Shown here: one piece after another, positions 55,021 through 63,141 of the stretch | How positions within the stretch are numbered: position 1 is the stretch's first letter | Layout of the letters: every line of letters starts with the position of its first letter | Assembly: GCF_026015965.1 (NCBI RefSeq) | Contig: NZ_CP110383.1 | Coordinates: 1,429,501 to 1,493,500 of the forward strand | Direction: 5' to 3' | Source: Selenomonas sputigena | GTDB taxonomy: Bacteria > Bacillota > Negativicutes > Selenomonadales > Selenomonadaceae | Length of the DNA stretch: 64,000 nt | Notes under the pieces: generated by a model | What the model saw: the letters and a program-made list of their open reading frames with translations, nothing else | Databases searched by the model: none | What the model was told of the DNA's origin: nothing | Translations under genes and position numbers: made by a program

Positions 55021-56994
55021 ATGGATGAAAAGTCTGCAGCACCAGAGGAGGCGGAACGCATCAAAAAGGACGTGCGCTCCTCCCTCCTCATCGTCCTGCC
55101 CCTGACGCTTCTGGCATTCGCCTTTTCGCCGGGACTGCTCGCAGCCTCCACATTTGGCATAGACCTAGGGCCGCTCTCTCCCGAGGAGGCGCCGCTCCTC
55201 TTTGCAGGAATCGAGCTCTCCCTCGCGCTCGCCATGCTGCTCGCGTGCAAATCCATCCTCGTGCGCGGCGTCCGCCTGCTCTTCAAATCGCCGTGCGCCG
55301 ATTCACTCATCGTCGTCAGCGCCATCTCCGCCGTCATCGCGAGCCTCCTCCTCATGGTGCAGATGATGCTGACGGGAGAAGCGCTCTTTCACCAGCTTCT
55401 CTTCACGCCGCTCGGCCTCTTCCTGACCTTCACGCTCGGCGGCAAATACCTCGAAGTGCGCCTCGCCGCACGGAAGCTCTCGCTCGACGAGGACGAGGGC
55501 GTCATGCCGCCGGGCGCAGAGGAGATGATGGCGGAGCATGAAGCCGAGCGCCAGAGGCGCGAGGAGGAGGAACGTCGAAAGAAGGAGTCCGAGGCGCGCT
55601 ACCGCGAACTCGAAGCGCTGCGCGCCGAGGAGCGCCGTCTCGCCGAGCGGGAAGCGAGGCGTGCGCGAGGCGAGGTGCTGCCCGCAGAGGAAGAGGAAGA
55701 TGAGCCTGCCGCAAGCGACGCGCCCAGGCAGGAGGAAGCGGCGAAGACGCCCGAGCACACGCCGCTGCTCGCCGTCACGGACAATGCCGCCCTGCGCTTT
55801 CTCGCCTTCGGTCTGCTGCTCGCCATCGCCGATGCTGCCCTCTGGCAGACCATGGGACTCGATCTTCTGCAGACGGCGATCTTCTTTTTCTCCGTGCTCT
55901 TCTTCGCTTGCCCTGCCGCACTCTTCTTTGCCTCCTCGTTCGCCCTGCCCGAAGCGCTGAAAAAGTGCCGCGCCCAGAAGATCTTCGTGAAGAACGCCGG
56001 CGTCTTCGGCACGCTCAAGCACATCAGCGCCATCGCGCTCTCGAAGAGCGGCGGCATCACCGAAGGCAGGCCGTTCCTCGCGACCATCGTCGGCGAGGGG
56101 CTTTCCGACAGTGCGATCCTAGGACTCGCCGCGAGCGCGGAAAACGGCGTCTCCCATCCGCTCGCACGCGTCCTCGTCGCCAGCGCTGTCAGTCGGGGCG
56201 CTCGCCTCATGCGCGTTTCGGCGACGAGCAGCATCCCCGGCAAAGGCGTCGAGGCGCTGATCAACGGCAGAGCCGTACGCCTCGGCAAGCGCGAATGGCT
56301 CGAAGAAGAGGGCGTCCAGATCAGCAATTCCCTCTTGACGCAGGGCGATCAATTCGCCTCGCGCGGCAAGATCGTCATCTATCTCGCCACGGGCAAGATC
56401 GCCAAGGGCCTCCTCGTGTTCTCTGACGAGGCGCGAAGCGACATGCCGCGCACGATCCGCCTGCTGGAATCTCTGGGCGTCCAGACCGTGATGATGACGG
56501 GCGACTGCCGCACTGCGGCAAAGCGCACGGCAAAGGATGCCGGCATCTCCGTCTACCGCGCCGATCTTGCGCCCGCCGACAAGGCGAAGGAGGTGCAGAT
56601 GCTTCAGGCGCACGGTCACTCTGTCGCCCTGCTCGCCGCCAAGAAGGAGGACGCGGAGGCAGCCTCGATGGCTGACGTCGTGCTCGCCATGCAGACGAGC
56701 GAGAGCGAGATCGCACCCGACATCCTCATCGCCTCAGGAGATCCCTCGCACATTCCCCAGCTCATCACTCTTTCACGGAAGATCGTCCGCGCCGTGCACC
56801 TCGCGCTTTCTCTCGCCTTCCTCGCCGCCGTCCTGGCGGCCGTCCTGCTGCATGCCTCGCTCTTCTTCCTCGGCGACCTGCGCTTTTTGCCGCTGCTCTC
56901 CGTCCTCTCCATGCTCGCGGGCATCGTCGCAGCGACGCTCGTACCGCTCGGACTCAAGGGCTTCAAATTCGCGCCGCACACGCTCGACTACTGA
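55021..56994 (+). CDS. Catalytically degenerate P-type-ATPase-like membrane protein
   Basis: The 657-residue protein is laid out like a P1B (metal) ATPase. Hydrophobic segments lie at about 20-45, 58-80, 95-117, 124-140, 255-275, 284-305 and, at the end, 592-615 and 622-645. A CP motif (CPAAL, 297-301), the HP motif of the N domain (SHPLA, 378-382), GKGVEA (407-412), MTGD (492-495) and PADK (518-521) are in their usual places. Key residues are lost. The phosphorylation motif DKTGT reads SKSGG (341-345), so the acceptor Asp is Ser. The hinge GDGxND reads AAKKED (539-544). The actuator domain with TGES is absent; residues about 155-245 are instead a highly charged Glu/Arg-rich helix. There is no N-terminal metal-binding domain. 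The ORF is intact with a good ribosome-binding site (GAGGGA), so a pseudogene is unlikely. It lies 231 bp upstream of cydABDC. It should not pump ATP-dependently in the normal way; a scaffold, sensor or regulator is conceivable. Confidence 0.85.
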   Translation: MDEKSAAPEEAERIKKDVRSSLLIVLPLTLLAFAFSPGLLAASTFGIDLGPLSPEEAPLLFAGIELSLALAMLLACKSILVRGVRLLFKSPCADSLIVVSAISAVIASLLLMVQMMLTGEALFHQLLFTPLGLFLTFTLGGKYLEVRLAARKLSLDEDEGVMPPGAEEMMAEHEAERQRREEEERRKKESEARYRELEALRAEERRLAEREARRARGEVLPAEEEEDEPAASDAPRQEEAAKTPEHTPLLAVTDNAALRFLAFGLLLAIADAALWQTMGLDLLQTAIFFFSVLFFACPAALFFASSFALPEALKKCRAQKIFVKNAGVFGTLKHISAIALSKSGGITEGRPFLATIVGEGLSDSAILGLAASAENGVSHPLARVLVASAVSRGARLMRVSATSSIPGKGVEALINGRAVRLGKREWLEEEGVQISNSLLTQGDQFASRGKIVIYLATGKIAKGLLVFSDEARSDMPRTIRLLESLGVQTVMMTGDCRTAAKRTAKDAGISVYRADLAPADKAKEVQMLQAHGHSVALLAAKKEDAEAASMADVVLAMQTSESEIAPDILIASGDPSHIPQLITLSRKIVRAVHLALSLAFLAAVLAAVLLHASLFFLGDLRFLPLLSVLSMLAGIVAATLVPLGLKGFKFAPHTLDY

Positions 56995-57061
56995 GCTTCA
57001 AGGAGCACGAAACATGCGAGTATATCTCCTCTTCGCGGGGGCGGCTTTCTTCAACAATTTC

Positions 57062-57114
57062 AAGGAAACGCTGAGTTTGCCTGAAATCCCTTAAAAAAGT
57101 ACGGTGATTTCCTT
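57062..57114. repeat. Short degenerate TIR-like repeat upstream of cydA
   Basis: AAGGAAACGCTGAG at the left and GTGATTTCCTTA at the right resemble the inverted ends of copies A-C (AGGAANCGCTGA and its partner). The interior is unrelated and the similarity is weaker than for A-C. It sits just upstream of the cydA promoter. Confidence 0.4.
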
Positions 57115-57149
57115 ATCCAAAGATTCAAATTCACCGATACACTTATGCC

Positions 57150-57178
57150 TTGTTTTTTGCTGTCCCTTGTTTTATAAT
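57150..57178 (+). promoter_or_regulatory. cydABDC promoter
   Basis: TTGTTT (57150-57155), 17 bp, TATAAT (57173-57178), 48 bp before the cydA start. No clear Rex or other redox operator was recognised next to it. Confidence 0.7.
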
Positions 57179-57225
57179 GGACGCATAAAAAATAATTATT
57201 TTCTGAAAGGAAGGGGTATCATCCT

Positions 57226-58590
57226 ATGAGCACGGCTGTCCTATCACAATGGCAGTTTGCCATCACCTCGACGTATCATTTTCTCTTCGTCCCGCTGACG
57301 CTGGGGCTGACATTCTTCCTGGCACTTCTCGAAACCTGTCATGTCCGCACGAAGGACGCGCAGTGGAAGAAGGAAAGCCGCAAGCTGCTGCAATTCTTCA
57401 GCACGGTCTTCCTCATCAACTTCGCCATGGGTGTCGTCACGGGCATCGTACAGGAGTTCCACTTCGGCATGAACTGGTCGGAGTACGCGCGCTTCATGGG
57501 CGACATCTTCGGTGCGCCGCTCGCCTTGGAGGCACTCTCCGCCTTCTTCCTTGAGTCGACGTTCCTCGGCATCTGGATCTTCGGCTGGGATAAATTGTCA
57601 CCGAAACTTCACTGCGTGACGATGTGGCTCGTCGCCATCGGCGGCAACCTCTCGGCGCTCTGGATCATCGTCGCCAACTCCTTCATGCAGCATCCGACGG
57701 GCTATGCCATCGAAGGCGGCCGTGCCGTCATGACGGACTTCGGCGCTCTCCTCTCGAATCACTACGTCATCGGCGAGATCACGCATACGTTCTTCGCGGG
57801 CATGTCGACGGCGGGCGTCCTGCTCGCAGCGATCACCGCCTATAAGATCCTTCAGGGAGGCCCTGCCGCCGACCTCTTCCAGAAAGCCATGAAGGGCATC
57901 CTCGCCTTCACGCTCATCGGCCTTCTTGGCGTCGCGGGCGCCGGCCACATGCACGCCCAGTACCTGAAGGACGTCCAGCCCATGAAGCTCGCCGCCATGG
58001 AGGCTCTGTGGGAGACGGAAGATCCCGCGCCGTTCGCCGCCTTCGCCATCATCAACGAGGACAAGATGCAGAACGACTTCGAGATCACGATTCCCGCGAT
58101 GTTCTCCTTCATGGTCTACAATAAGCCTGCCGGCGAAATCAAGGGCATCCGCGACCTGCAGGAAGAAGCCGTCCAAATGTACGGCTCGGACAACTACGTG
58201 CCGAACGTCACGGCGCTCTTCTGGGCGTTCCGCATCATGGTCGGCACGGGCGGCCTCATGATTCTCATCACGGGCGCAGCGCTCCTCCTCGCGATGCGCG
58301 GCAAGCTCGCAGACAAGCGCTGCATGCTCAAGGTGCTGCTCTACAGTCTGCCGCTTCCCTTCATCGCCAACTCCGTCGGCTGGTTCGTCACCGAATCGGG
58401 ACGTCAGCCTTGGATCGTCGTCGGCCTGCAGAAGACGGTCGACGCCGTCTCCCCGAACCTCACCGCAACGGATATATGGCTGACGATCATCGGCTTCACG
58501 CTCATCTATCTCGTGCTCATCGTCTTCGCCCTCGGCGTTGCGATCCGCTTCATCAAGACCAGTCCTTCGCCGGAAAGGAGTGCAGCATAA
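57226..58590 (+). CDS. cydA: Cytochrome bd ubiquinol/menaquinol oxidase subunit I
   Basis: CydA carries the hemes and quinol site of the high-affinity oxygen reductase. The 454 residues start with the signature WQFAITSTYHFLFVPLTLGL (heme b595 His), followed by FAMGVVTGIVQEFHFGMNWS, FFLESTFLGIWIFGW, NSFMQHPTGYAIEGGRAVMT, and GLLGVAGAGHMHAQYLKDVQ then PMKLAAMEALWETE. The quinol loop is of the short type. In an anaerobe it scavenges oxygen. First gene of cydABDC. Confidence 0.97.
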   Translation: MSTAVLSQWQFAITSTYHFLFVPLTLGLTFFLALLETCHVRTKDAQWKKESRKLLQFFSTVFLINFAMGVVTGIVQEFHFGMNWSEYARFMGDIFGAPLALEALSAFFLESTFLGIWIFGWDKLSPKLHCVTMWLVAIGGNLSALWIIVANSFMQHPTGYAIEGGRAVMTDFGALLSNHYVIGEITHTFFAGMSTAGVLLAAITAYKILQGGPAADLFQKAMKGILAFTLIGLLGVAGAGHMHAQYLKDVQPMKLAAMEALWETEDPAPFAAFAIINEDKMQNDFEITIPAMFSFMVYNKPAGEIKGIRDLQEEAVQMYGSDNYVPNVTALFWAFRIMVGTGGLMILITGAALLLAMRGKLADKRCMLKVLLYSLPLPFIANSVGWFVTESGRQPWIVVGLQKTVDAVSPNLTATDIWLTIIGFTLIYLVLIVFALGVAIRFIKTSPSPERSAA

Positions 58591-59606
58591 TGGATTTGAA
58601 CATCTTATGGTTTGTCCTGATCGTCGTGCTCTTCACGGGCTTCTTCTTCCTTGAGGGCTTTGACTACGGCGTCGGCATGCTGCTGCCCTTCGTCGGCAAG
58701 ACCGATGAGGAGCGCCGCATCACGCTGCGCACGATCCTGCCCGTATGGGACGGAAACGAAGTGTGGATGATCACGGCGGGCGGCGCGAGCTTCGCGGCCT
58801 TCCCGCACCTTTACGCGACGATGTTCAGCACGTTCTACCTCGCGCTCTTCTTGATGCTCGTCGCGCTCATCCTGCGCGGCGTCGCTTTTGAACTGCGCGG
58901 ACACAAGGACTCCGCCGTCTGGCGCAGCGGCTGGGACAAGTGCATCGTCTTCGGCAGCGTCGTTCCCGCCTTCCTCTGGGGCGTCGCCGTGACCGACCTC
59001 ATCGCAGGCCTTGCCATCGACGCGAACATGACGTACACGGGCGGCTTCTTCGGTCTGCTCTCGCCCTATTCCATCGTCGGCGGCCTCGCCTTCGTCTTCG
59101 TCTTCGCCTTCCACGGTGCGGCATTTTTGACGATGCGCCTCGCCGACCGCCACCTCATCATGCGCGTGCAGGACGTGGCGAAAAAGGCCGGCGCTCTCGC
59201 CGTCGTCTTCTTCGTCTTGTGCATGGGACTCACCTACGTCTATACCGACCTCTACGCGAATCCCTTCGCTGCGGGCGCTCTCGTCCTCGCCGCCGTCGTC
59301 TTCCTCGCTTCCTATGCGAATGTGATCAACAAGGCCTCGACGAAGGGCTTCGTCTGCAGCGGCCTCGCCGTCGCCCTGACGGTCGTCGCCTTCTTCCTCG
59401 GGCTCTTCCCGCGCCTCATGGTGTCGAGCCTTTCGCCCGAGTACAGCCTGACGATCTACAATGCGTCTTCGACGCCCTACACGCTGTCGATCATGACGAT
59501 CGCTGCCGGCTGCCTCGTCCCGATCATACTCTGCTATCAGATCTGGACGTACTACATCTTCCGCAAGCGCGTGACGGCTGCCGACGCCAACCACCACGGC
59601 TATTGA
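58590..59606 (+). CDS. cydB: Cytochrome bd oxidase subunit II
   Basis: The 338-residue membrane protein matches CydB: LWFVLIVVLFTGFFFLEGFD, YGVGMLLPF, PVWDGNEVWMITAGGASFAA, FPHLYATMFSTFYLALFLML and GVAFELRGH. The ATG shares one base with the cydA stop (TAATG). AAAGGAG is 8 bp upstream. Confidence 0.96.
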   Translation: MDLNILWFVLIVVLFTGFFFLEGFDYGVGMLLPFVGKTDEERRITLRTILPVWDGNEVWMITAGGASFAAFPHLYATMFSTFYLALFLMLVALILRGVAFELRGHKDSAVWRSGWDKCIVFGSVVPAFLWGVAVTDLIAGLAIDANMTYTGGFFGLLSPYSIVGGLAFVFVFAFHGAAFLTMRLADRHLIMRVQDVAKKAGALAVVFFVLCMGLTYVYTDLYANPFAAGALVLAAVVFLASYANVINKASTKGFVCSGLAVALTVVAFFLGLFPRLMVSSLSPEYSLTIYNASSTPYTLSIMTIAAGCLVPIILCYQIWTYYIFRKRVTAADANHHGY

Positions 59607-59613
59607 GCAGCAC

Positions 59614-61257
59614 ATGAAGAACAGTCTGCTCTTCCTCACGCTCAAGGAAAAAAAGCATATCGTCCTCTGCCGCGCCTTGCTCGAAGCGCTCTCGGGCGTC
59701 TTCGTCATCGCGGCGGCATGGCAGACGGCTTCCGTCGTCAACGCGGTCTTCCTCCATGGCGCGGGAATGCACGAAACAGCATCAGATTTTCTGGTGCTGT
59801 TTTTGTGCGTCCTGGGCGCGGCTCTCCTGCGTCTGCCCAAAAGCAGCCTGGAAGACCGTCTGTCCGAGCACATGCGCCTCTTCTGCCGCAAGACGCTGCA
59901 TCGTGCGCTTCTTGCCGAGGGGCGCGATACGCACGGCGTCCTGACCCTGGCGTTAGAACGCGTGGATGCACTCGAGCCGTGGTTTCATACCGTCGTTCCG
60001 ACGGCCATATCGTTCGCCGTGCTCGTGCCCTTCATCCTCGCAGTCAGCGCCGTCTTCGATCCGCTCTCGGCATTGCTCTTTTTCGCGACGCTCCCCATCG
60101 CGCCCTTCTTGCTCATGCTCATCGGCAAGGCGACGCGCCGCGCGAGCGAGCGCCAGTGGTCGAAGATGGAGGCTCTGACCGCGGGCTTCGGCGAGATGAT
60201 CCGCGCGGCGATGACCTTGAAGCTCTTTCGCCGCACGGAATCTGAAGGTGCACATCTAAAGGCAAGCAGCCGCTCCTTTTCCGAAGCATCACTCGCCGTC
60301 CTGCGCCTCGCCTTCGTCTCCTCCTTCGCGCTCGAACTCATCACGACGCTCTCGATCGCACTGATTGCCGTATCGATCGGCCTCAGACTCATCGACGGAC
60401 AGATCAGCTTTCCTACGGCATTCTTCGTGCTGATTCTCGCGCCGCTCTTCTACCAGCCGCTGCGAGAAGGCGGCATCGCCTTTCACGCCGCCATGGACGC
60501 GCACACGGCAGCAAAGGCGCTCCTGCCGTGGCTCGCCGCTCCCCTCGACAGAGAAGACGGCAGGTGCGATCAGATTCTCGTGCCACCGCGCCTCCTTGCC
60601 GAAAAACTTTCCTATCGCTATCCGCTGACACAAGAAGCCGTCCTCCAAGGGCTCGATCTCAACTTTCGCGCGGGCAAGAAGACCGCACTCATCGGCGCGA
60701 GCGGTGCGGGCAAGACGACCCTGCTCAATCTTCTCGCCGGTCTTCTCACGCCGACCGAAGGAACGATCGTCCTGCAGGACGGCGCAGGCGACGGAAAGTC
60801 TTATGACCTCGCGCATCTTTCGCCTGCCTCGCGCCGCGCGCTCATCACCTATGTGCCGCAGGAAACGCATGTATTCAACGCGACGCTCGCCGAAAACATC
60901 AGCCTGTGGCAGGAGGGCGCGACGAAAAGCGCCGTGAGCGCCGCCCTTGAGCAAGCGGCGCTCGGCGGCTTCCTGGCAGCGCTTCCCCACGGGCTTGCCA
61001 CGCCGCTCGGCGCGGGCGGACATCCGCTGTCCGCCGGCGAGAGGAGACGTCTCGGCCTTGCGCGCGCCTTCTTCCAAGCTCGCCCCCTCGTCATCCTCGA
61101 CGAAATCACGGCAGGGCTCGACGAAGAGACGGAAAAGGCGGTTCTCGCCGCCCTCGACGATTTCTCTCACCGCCGCACCTTGATCCTCGCCTCGCATCGT
61201 CCCGCGCTCATCGCTTGGGCCGATCATATCATCGACATAGGAGGTGATGCCGAATGA
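59614..61257 (+). CDS. cydD: ABC exporter CydD (cytochrome bd assembly)
   Basis: CydD with CydC forms the heterodimeric exporter needed for assembly of cytochrome bd; cysteine/glutathione and heme have been proposed as substrates. The 547 residues have six N-terminal helices, an ELRTPAYRP-free but recognisable core, and a nucleotide-binding domain with Walker A LIGASGAGKTTLLNLLAGLL, signature LSAGERRRLGLARAFF and Walker B PLVILDEITAGLD. Signature residue Gly is replaced by Ala (LSAGE), which suggests an asymmetrical site. It starts 7 bp after cydB. Confidence 0.93.
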   Translation: MKNSLLFLTLKEKKHIVLCRALLEALSGVFVIAAAWQTASVVNAVFLHGAGMHETASDFLVLFLCVLGAALLRLPKSSLEDRLSEHMRLFCRKTLHRALLAEGRDTHGVLTLALERVDALEPWFHTVVPTAISFAVLVPFILAVSAVFDPLSALLFFATLPIAPFLLMLIGKATRRASERQWSKMEALTAGFGEMIRAAMTLKLFRRTESEGAHLKASSRSFSEASLAVLRLAFVSSFALELITTLSIALIAVSIGLRLIDGQISFPTAFFVLILAPLFYQPLREGGIAFHAAMDAHTAAKALLPWLAAPLDREDGRCDQILVPPRLLAEKLSYRYPLTQEAVLQGLDLNFRAGKKTALIGASGAGKTTLLNLLAGLLTPTEGTIVLQDGAGDGKSYDLAHLSPASRRALITYVPQETHVFNATLAENISLWQEGATKSAVSAALEQAALGGFLAALPHGLATPLGAGGHPLSAGERRRLGLARAFFQARPLVILDEITAGLDEETEKAVLAALDDFSHRRTLILASHRPALIAWADHIIDIGGDAE

Positions 61258-62897
61258 CGGAAATCCTGCATCTCATGCGCCTCGCTTCTCCTGCCAAAGG
61301 ACTGCCCGCGCTTCTCGCGGCATTCTTCGCCGCACTCTCGGGTATCGCGCTCATCGGCGCCGCCGCGTGGATCATCGCGAGCGCCGCACTCGCGCCGCCT
61401 CTCTCGGCGCTGACGCTCGGCATCACCTGCGTGCGTGCCGCAGGCGTCGCGCGCGCCGTCTTCCGCTACCTCGACCGCCTTCTCTCGCACCGTCTCGCCT
61501 TCGCCTGCTACGAAAAGCTGCAGCTTCTGACCTACCGTCAAGCGGCAGAAAAGCTGCCGCTCAAGGAGGGCGCAATGCGCGAGGGCGAATTCCTGCACGA
61601 CCTTCTGACGGGCTGCGAGACGCTGCGAAACTTCTACCTGCGCACCGTGCCGCCGCCGCTCCTCGCGGGACTCGTCGCGTTCTTCACCGCTGCCGCGCTC
61701 CTGCCGCTTTCCGCACTCGCAGCGGCCCTCGTCGCGGCGCTTTACCTGCTGCACCTCGCCCTGCCCCTCCTGCTCAAAGAAGAAAGCCTGCGCGAGGAAA
61801 GCGCTGCCTATCGGGACACGCTCCTCGACCTCGTCGACGGGCGCACCGAACTTCATCAGGCGGGCGCACTTCCCCTTGCCCGGCAGATGCTCGACGACGC
61901 TGCCAAAACCTTTCAGGAAAAACAGTCGGAAAAGCGCCAAAAGCGCGAGCGCCTGTTCACGCTGCTCGACGCCTCGCGCGTCATTCTCTGGGTTGGGCTG
62001 CTGCTGCTCCTCCTGCCCCATGCGCAGGCCGGCGAGATCAGCGGCATCGAATACGCCGTCTGGGCACTCGCCCTTGAGGCCGCTCTCGCCGAATACCGCG
62101 CTCTTCCCGCCGCCATTCTCGGCGCCTCAGCCGCACGACAAGCGGCACAGAATATCCTGCCCTCGAAAGGCGAGATGCAGCCGGAAGCAGCTCCAACGAA
62201 AGAAATGGCGACAAGAACGCCGCCAATGCCGGCGCTTCCCGCCGCCGACAGCGCCGTCCCCCTCTTGGAAGCACGAAACATCAGCTTCGCCTATCAGGCG
62301 GGACTGCCTGTGCTCGAAAACCTCACCTTCTGCATCCGACGCGGCGAGCACACGGCGATCATCGGCGAGAGCGGCGCGGGCAAGACGACGCTCGCGAGCC
62401 TTCTCCTGCGCCTCTGGGACATCGACAGCGGCACAATTTTCTATAGCGGCGTAGCCCATACTTCTCTGACGGCAGACGCAGTGCGCTCCCTCTTCGGAGT
62501 CTCCTTGCAGGGCAGCTATCTCTTCAGCACGTCGGTGCGCGACAACTTCCTGCGTCTGCACGAAAGCATCACGGAAGACACGATGTGGCAATCGCTCGAA
62601 ACGGCACAGCTCGCCGATGTCGTGCGCTCCCTGCCGCAAGGACTCGACGAACCGCTCGGCGAAAACGCCTCGCGCCTCTCAGGCGGCCAGAGAAGCCGTC
62701 TCTTAACGGCACTGGCGCTCGCCGCAGACGCTCCCCTGCTGCTGCTCGACGAGCCGACGGCAGGCCTCGACGCCGCACGCGGCGCAAAACTCATCGCCGC
62801 CGTGCTCGAAACCCTCGACAAAAGGGGCGGCACGCTCATCGTCATCACCCACGACCTGCCGCTCCTCAGCCGCATGAAACAGGTTATTTCGCTCTGA
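61254..62897 (+). CDS. cydC: ABC exporter CydC (cytochrome bd assembly)
   Basis: The partner of CydD, 547 residues: six helices (LISGIALIGAAAWIIASAAL type first helix, then GITCVRAAGVARAVFRYLDR then LLSHRLAF, the CydC hallmark), a long cytosolic extension, and a nucleotide-binding domain with Walker A IIGESGAGKTTLASLLLRLW, signature LSGGQRSRLLTALALA and Walker B PLLLLDEPTAGLD. The ATG overlaps the cydD stop by 4 bp (ATGA). It is last in the cyd operon. Confidence 0.94.
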   Translation: MTEILHLMRLASPAKGLPALLAAFFAALSGIALIGAAAWIIASAALAPPLSALTLGITCVRAAGVARAVFRYLDRLLSHRLAFACYEKLQLLTYRQAAEKLPLKEGAMREGEFLHDLLTGCETLRNFYLRTVPPPLLAGLVAFFTAAALLPLSALAAALVAALYLLHLALPLLLKEESLREESAAYRDTLLDLVDGRTELHQAGALPLARQMLDDAAKTFQEKQSEKRQKRERLFTLLDASRVILWVGLLLLLLPHAQAGEISGIEYAVWALALEAALAEYRALPAAILGASAARQAAQNILPSKGEMQPEAAPTKEMATRTPPMPALPAADSAVPLLEARNISFAYQAGLPVLENLTFCIRRGEHTAIIGESGAGKTTLASLLLRLWDIDSGTIFYSGVAHTSLTADAVRSLFGVSLQGSYLFSTSVRDNFLRLHESITEDTMWQSLETAQLADVVRSLPQGLDEPLGENASRLSGGQRSRLLTALALAADAPLLLLDEPTAGLDAARGAKLIAAVLETLDKRGGTLIVITHDLPLLSRMKQVISL

Positions 62898-62915
62898 AGC
62901 GTACGGATCATCAAC

Positions 62916-62943
62916 TTGCACACCAACGAGAGTATGCTATACT
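62916..62943 (+). promoter_or_regulatory. Promoter of a short transcript after cydC
   Basis: TTGCAC (62916-62921), 16 bp, TATACT (62938-62943), 19 bp after the cydC stop. Confidence 0.6.
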
Positions 62944-62956
62944 AAAGGTGGCAAAC

Positions 62957-63016
62957 ATGGATAACATCAAGGCACACGAAATCCCCCCAAGCTGCCATCT
63001 TTGGGGGGATTTCTAG
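62957..63016 (+). CDS. 19-codon ORF overlapping a hairpin (possible leader peptide)
   Basis: ATG at 62957 follows AAAGGTGG by 5 bp and opens a 19-codon frame ending in TAG, beginning MDNIKAHEIPPS and ending HLWGDF. It lies between the promoter at 62916-62943 and the downstream symporter gene, and its second half coincides with a perfect hairpin. It could be a leader peptide, or incidental to a small RNA. Confidence 0.4.
   Translation: MDNIKAHEIPPSCHLWGDF
62979..63012 (+). terminator. Perfect 12-bp hairpin between cydC and the symporter gene
   Basis: AAATCCCCCCAA (62979-62990) pairs with TTGGGGGGATTT (63001-63012) around a 10-base loop. Only a short T tract (TTTCT) follows. It may terminate the cyd operon or a short RNA of about 75 bases. 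Confidence 0.65.
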
Positions 63017-63075
63017 TCTCATTGTGCAGAAAGCCCATCGTGTCCACTGTATAAATACACAAAGGCAGAAAAAAC

Positions 63076-63104
63076 TTGCATATTTTCTGGCTTTATACTA
63101 TACT
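63076..63104 (+). promoter_or_regulatory. Promoter of the symporter gene
   Basis: TTGCAT (63076-63081), 17 bp, TATACT (63099-63104), 37 bp before the TTG start. Confidence 0.75.
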
Positions 63105-63141
63105 GTCAAAGTACTTTACAATTATTAAAGGAGGAATTTCT

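Noticed and set aside
55021-56994. Ordinary metal-transporting P-type ATPase
   Set aside because: The phosphorylated Asp, GDGxND and the actuator domain are missing, so the usual name would mislead. A sequencing frameshift cannot explain scattered substitutions in one continuous frame.
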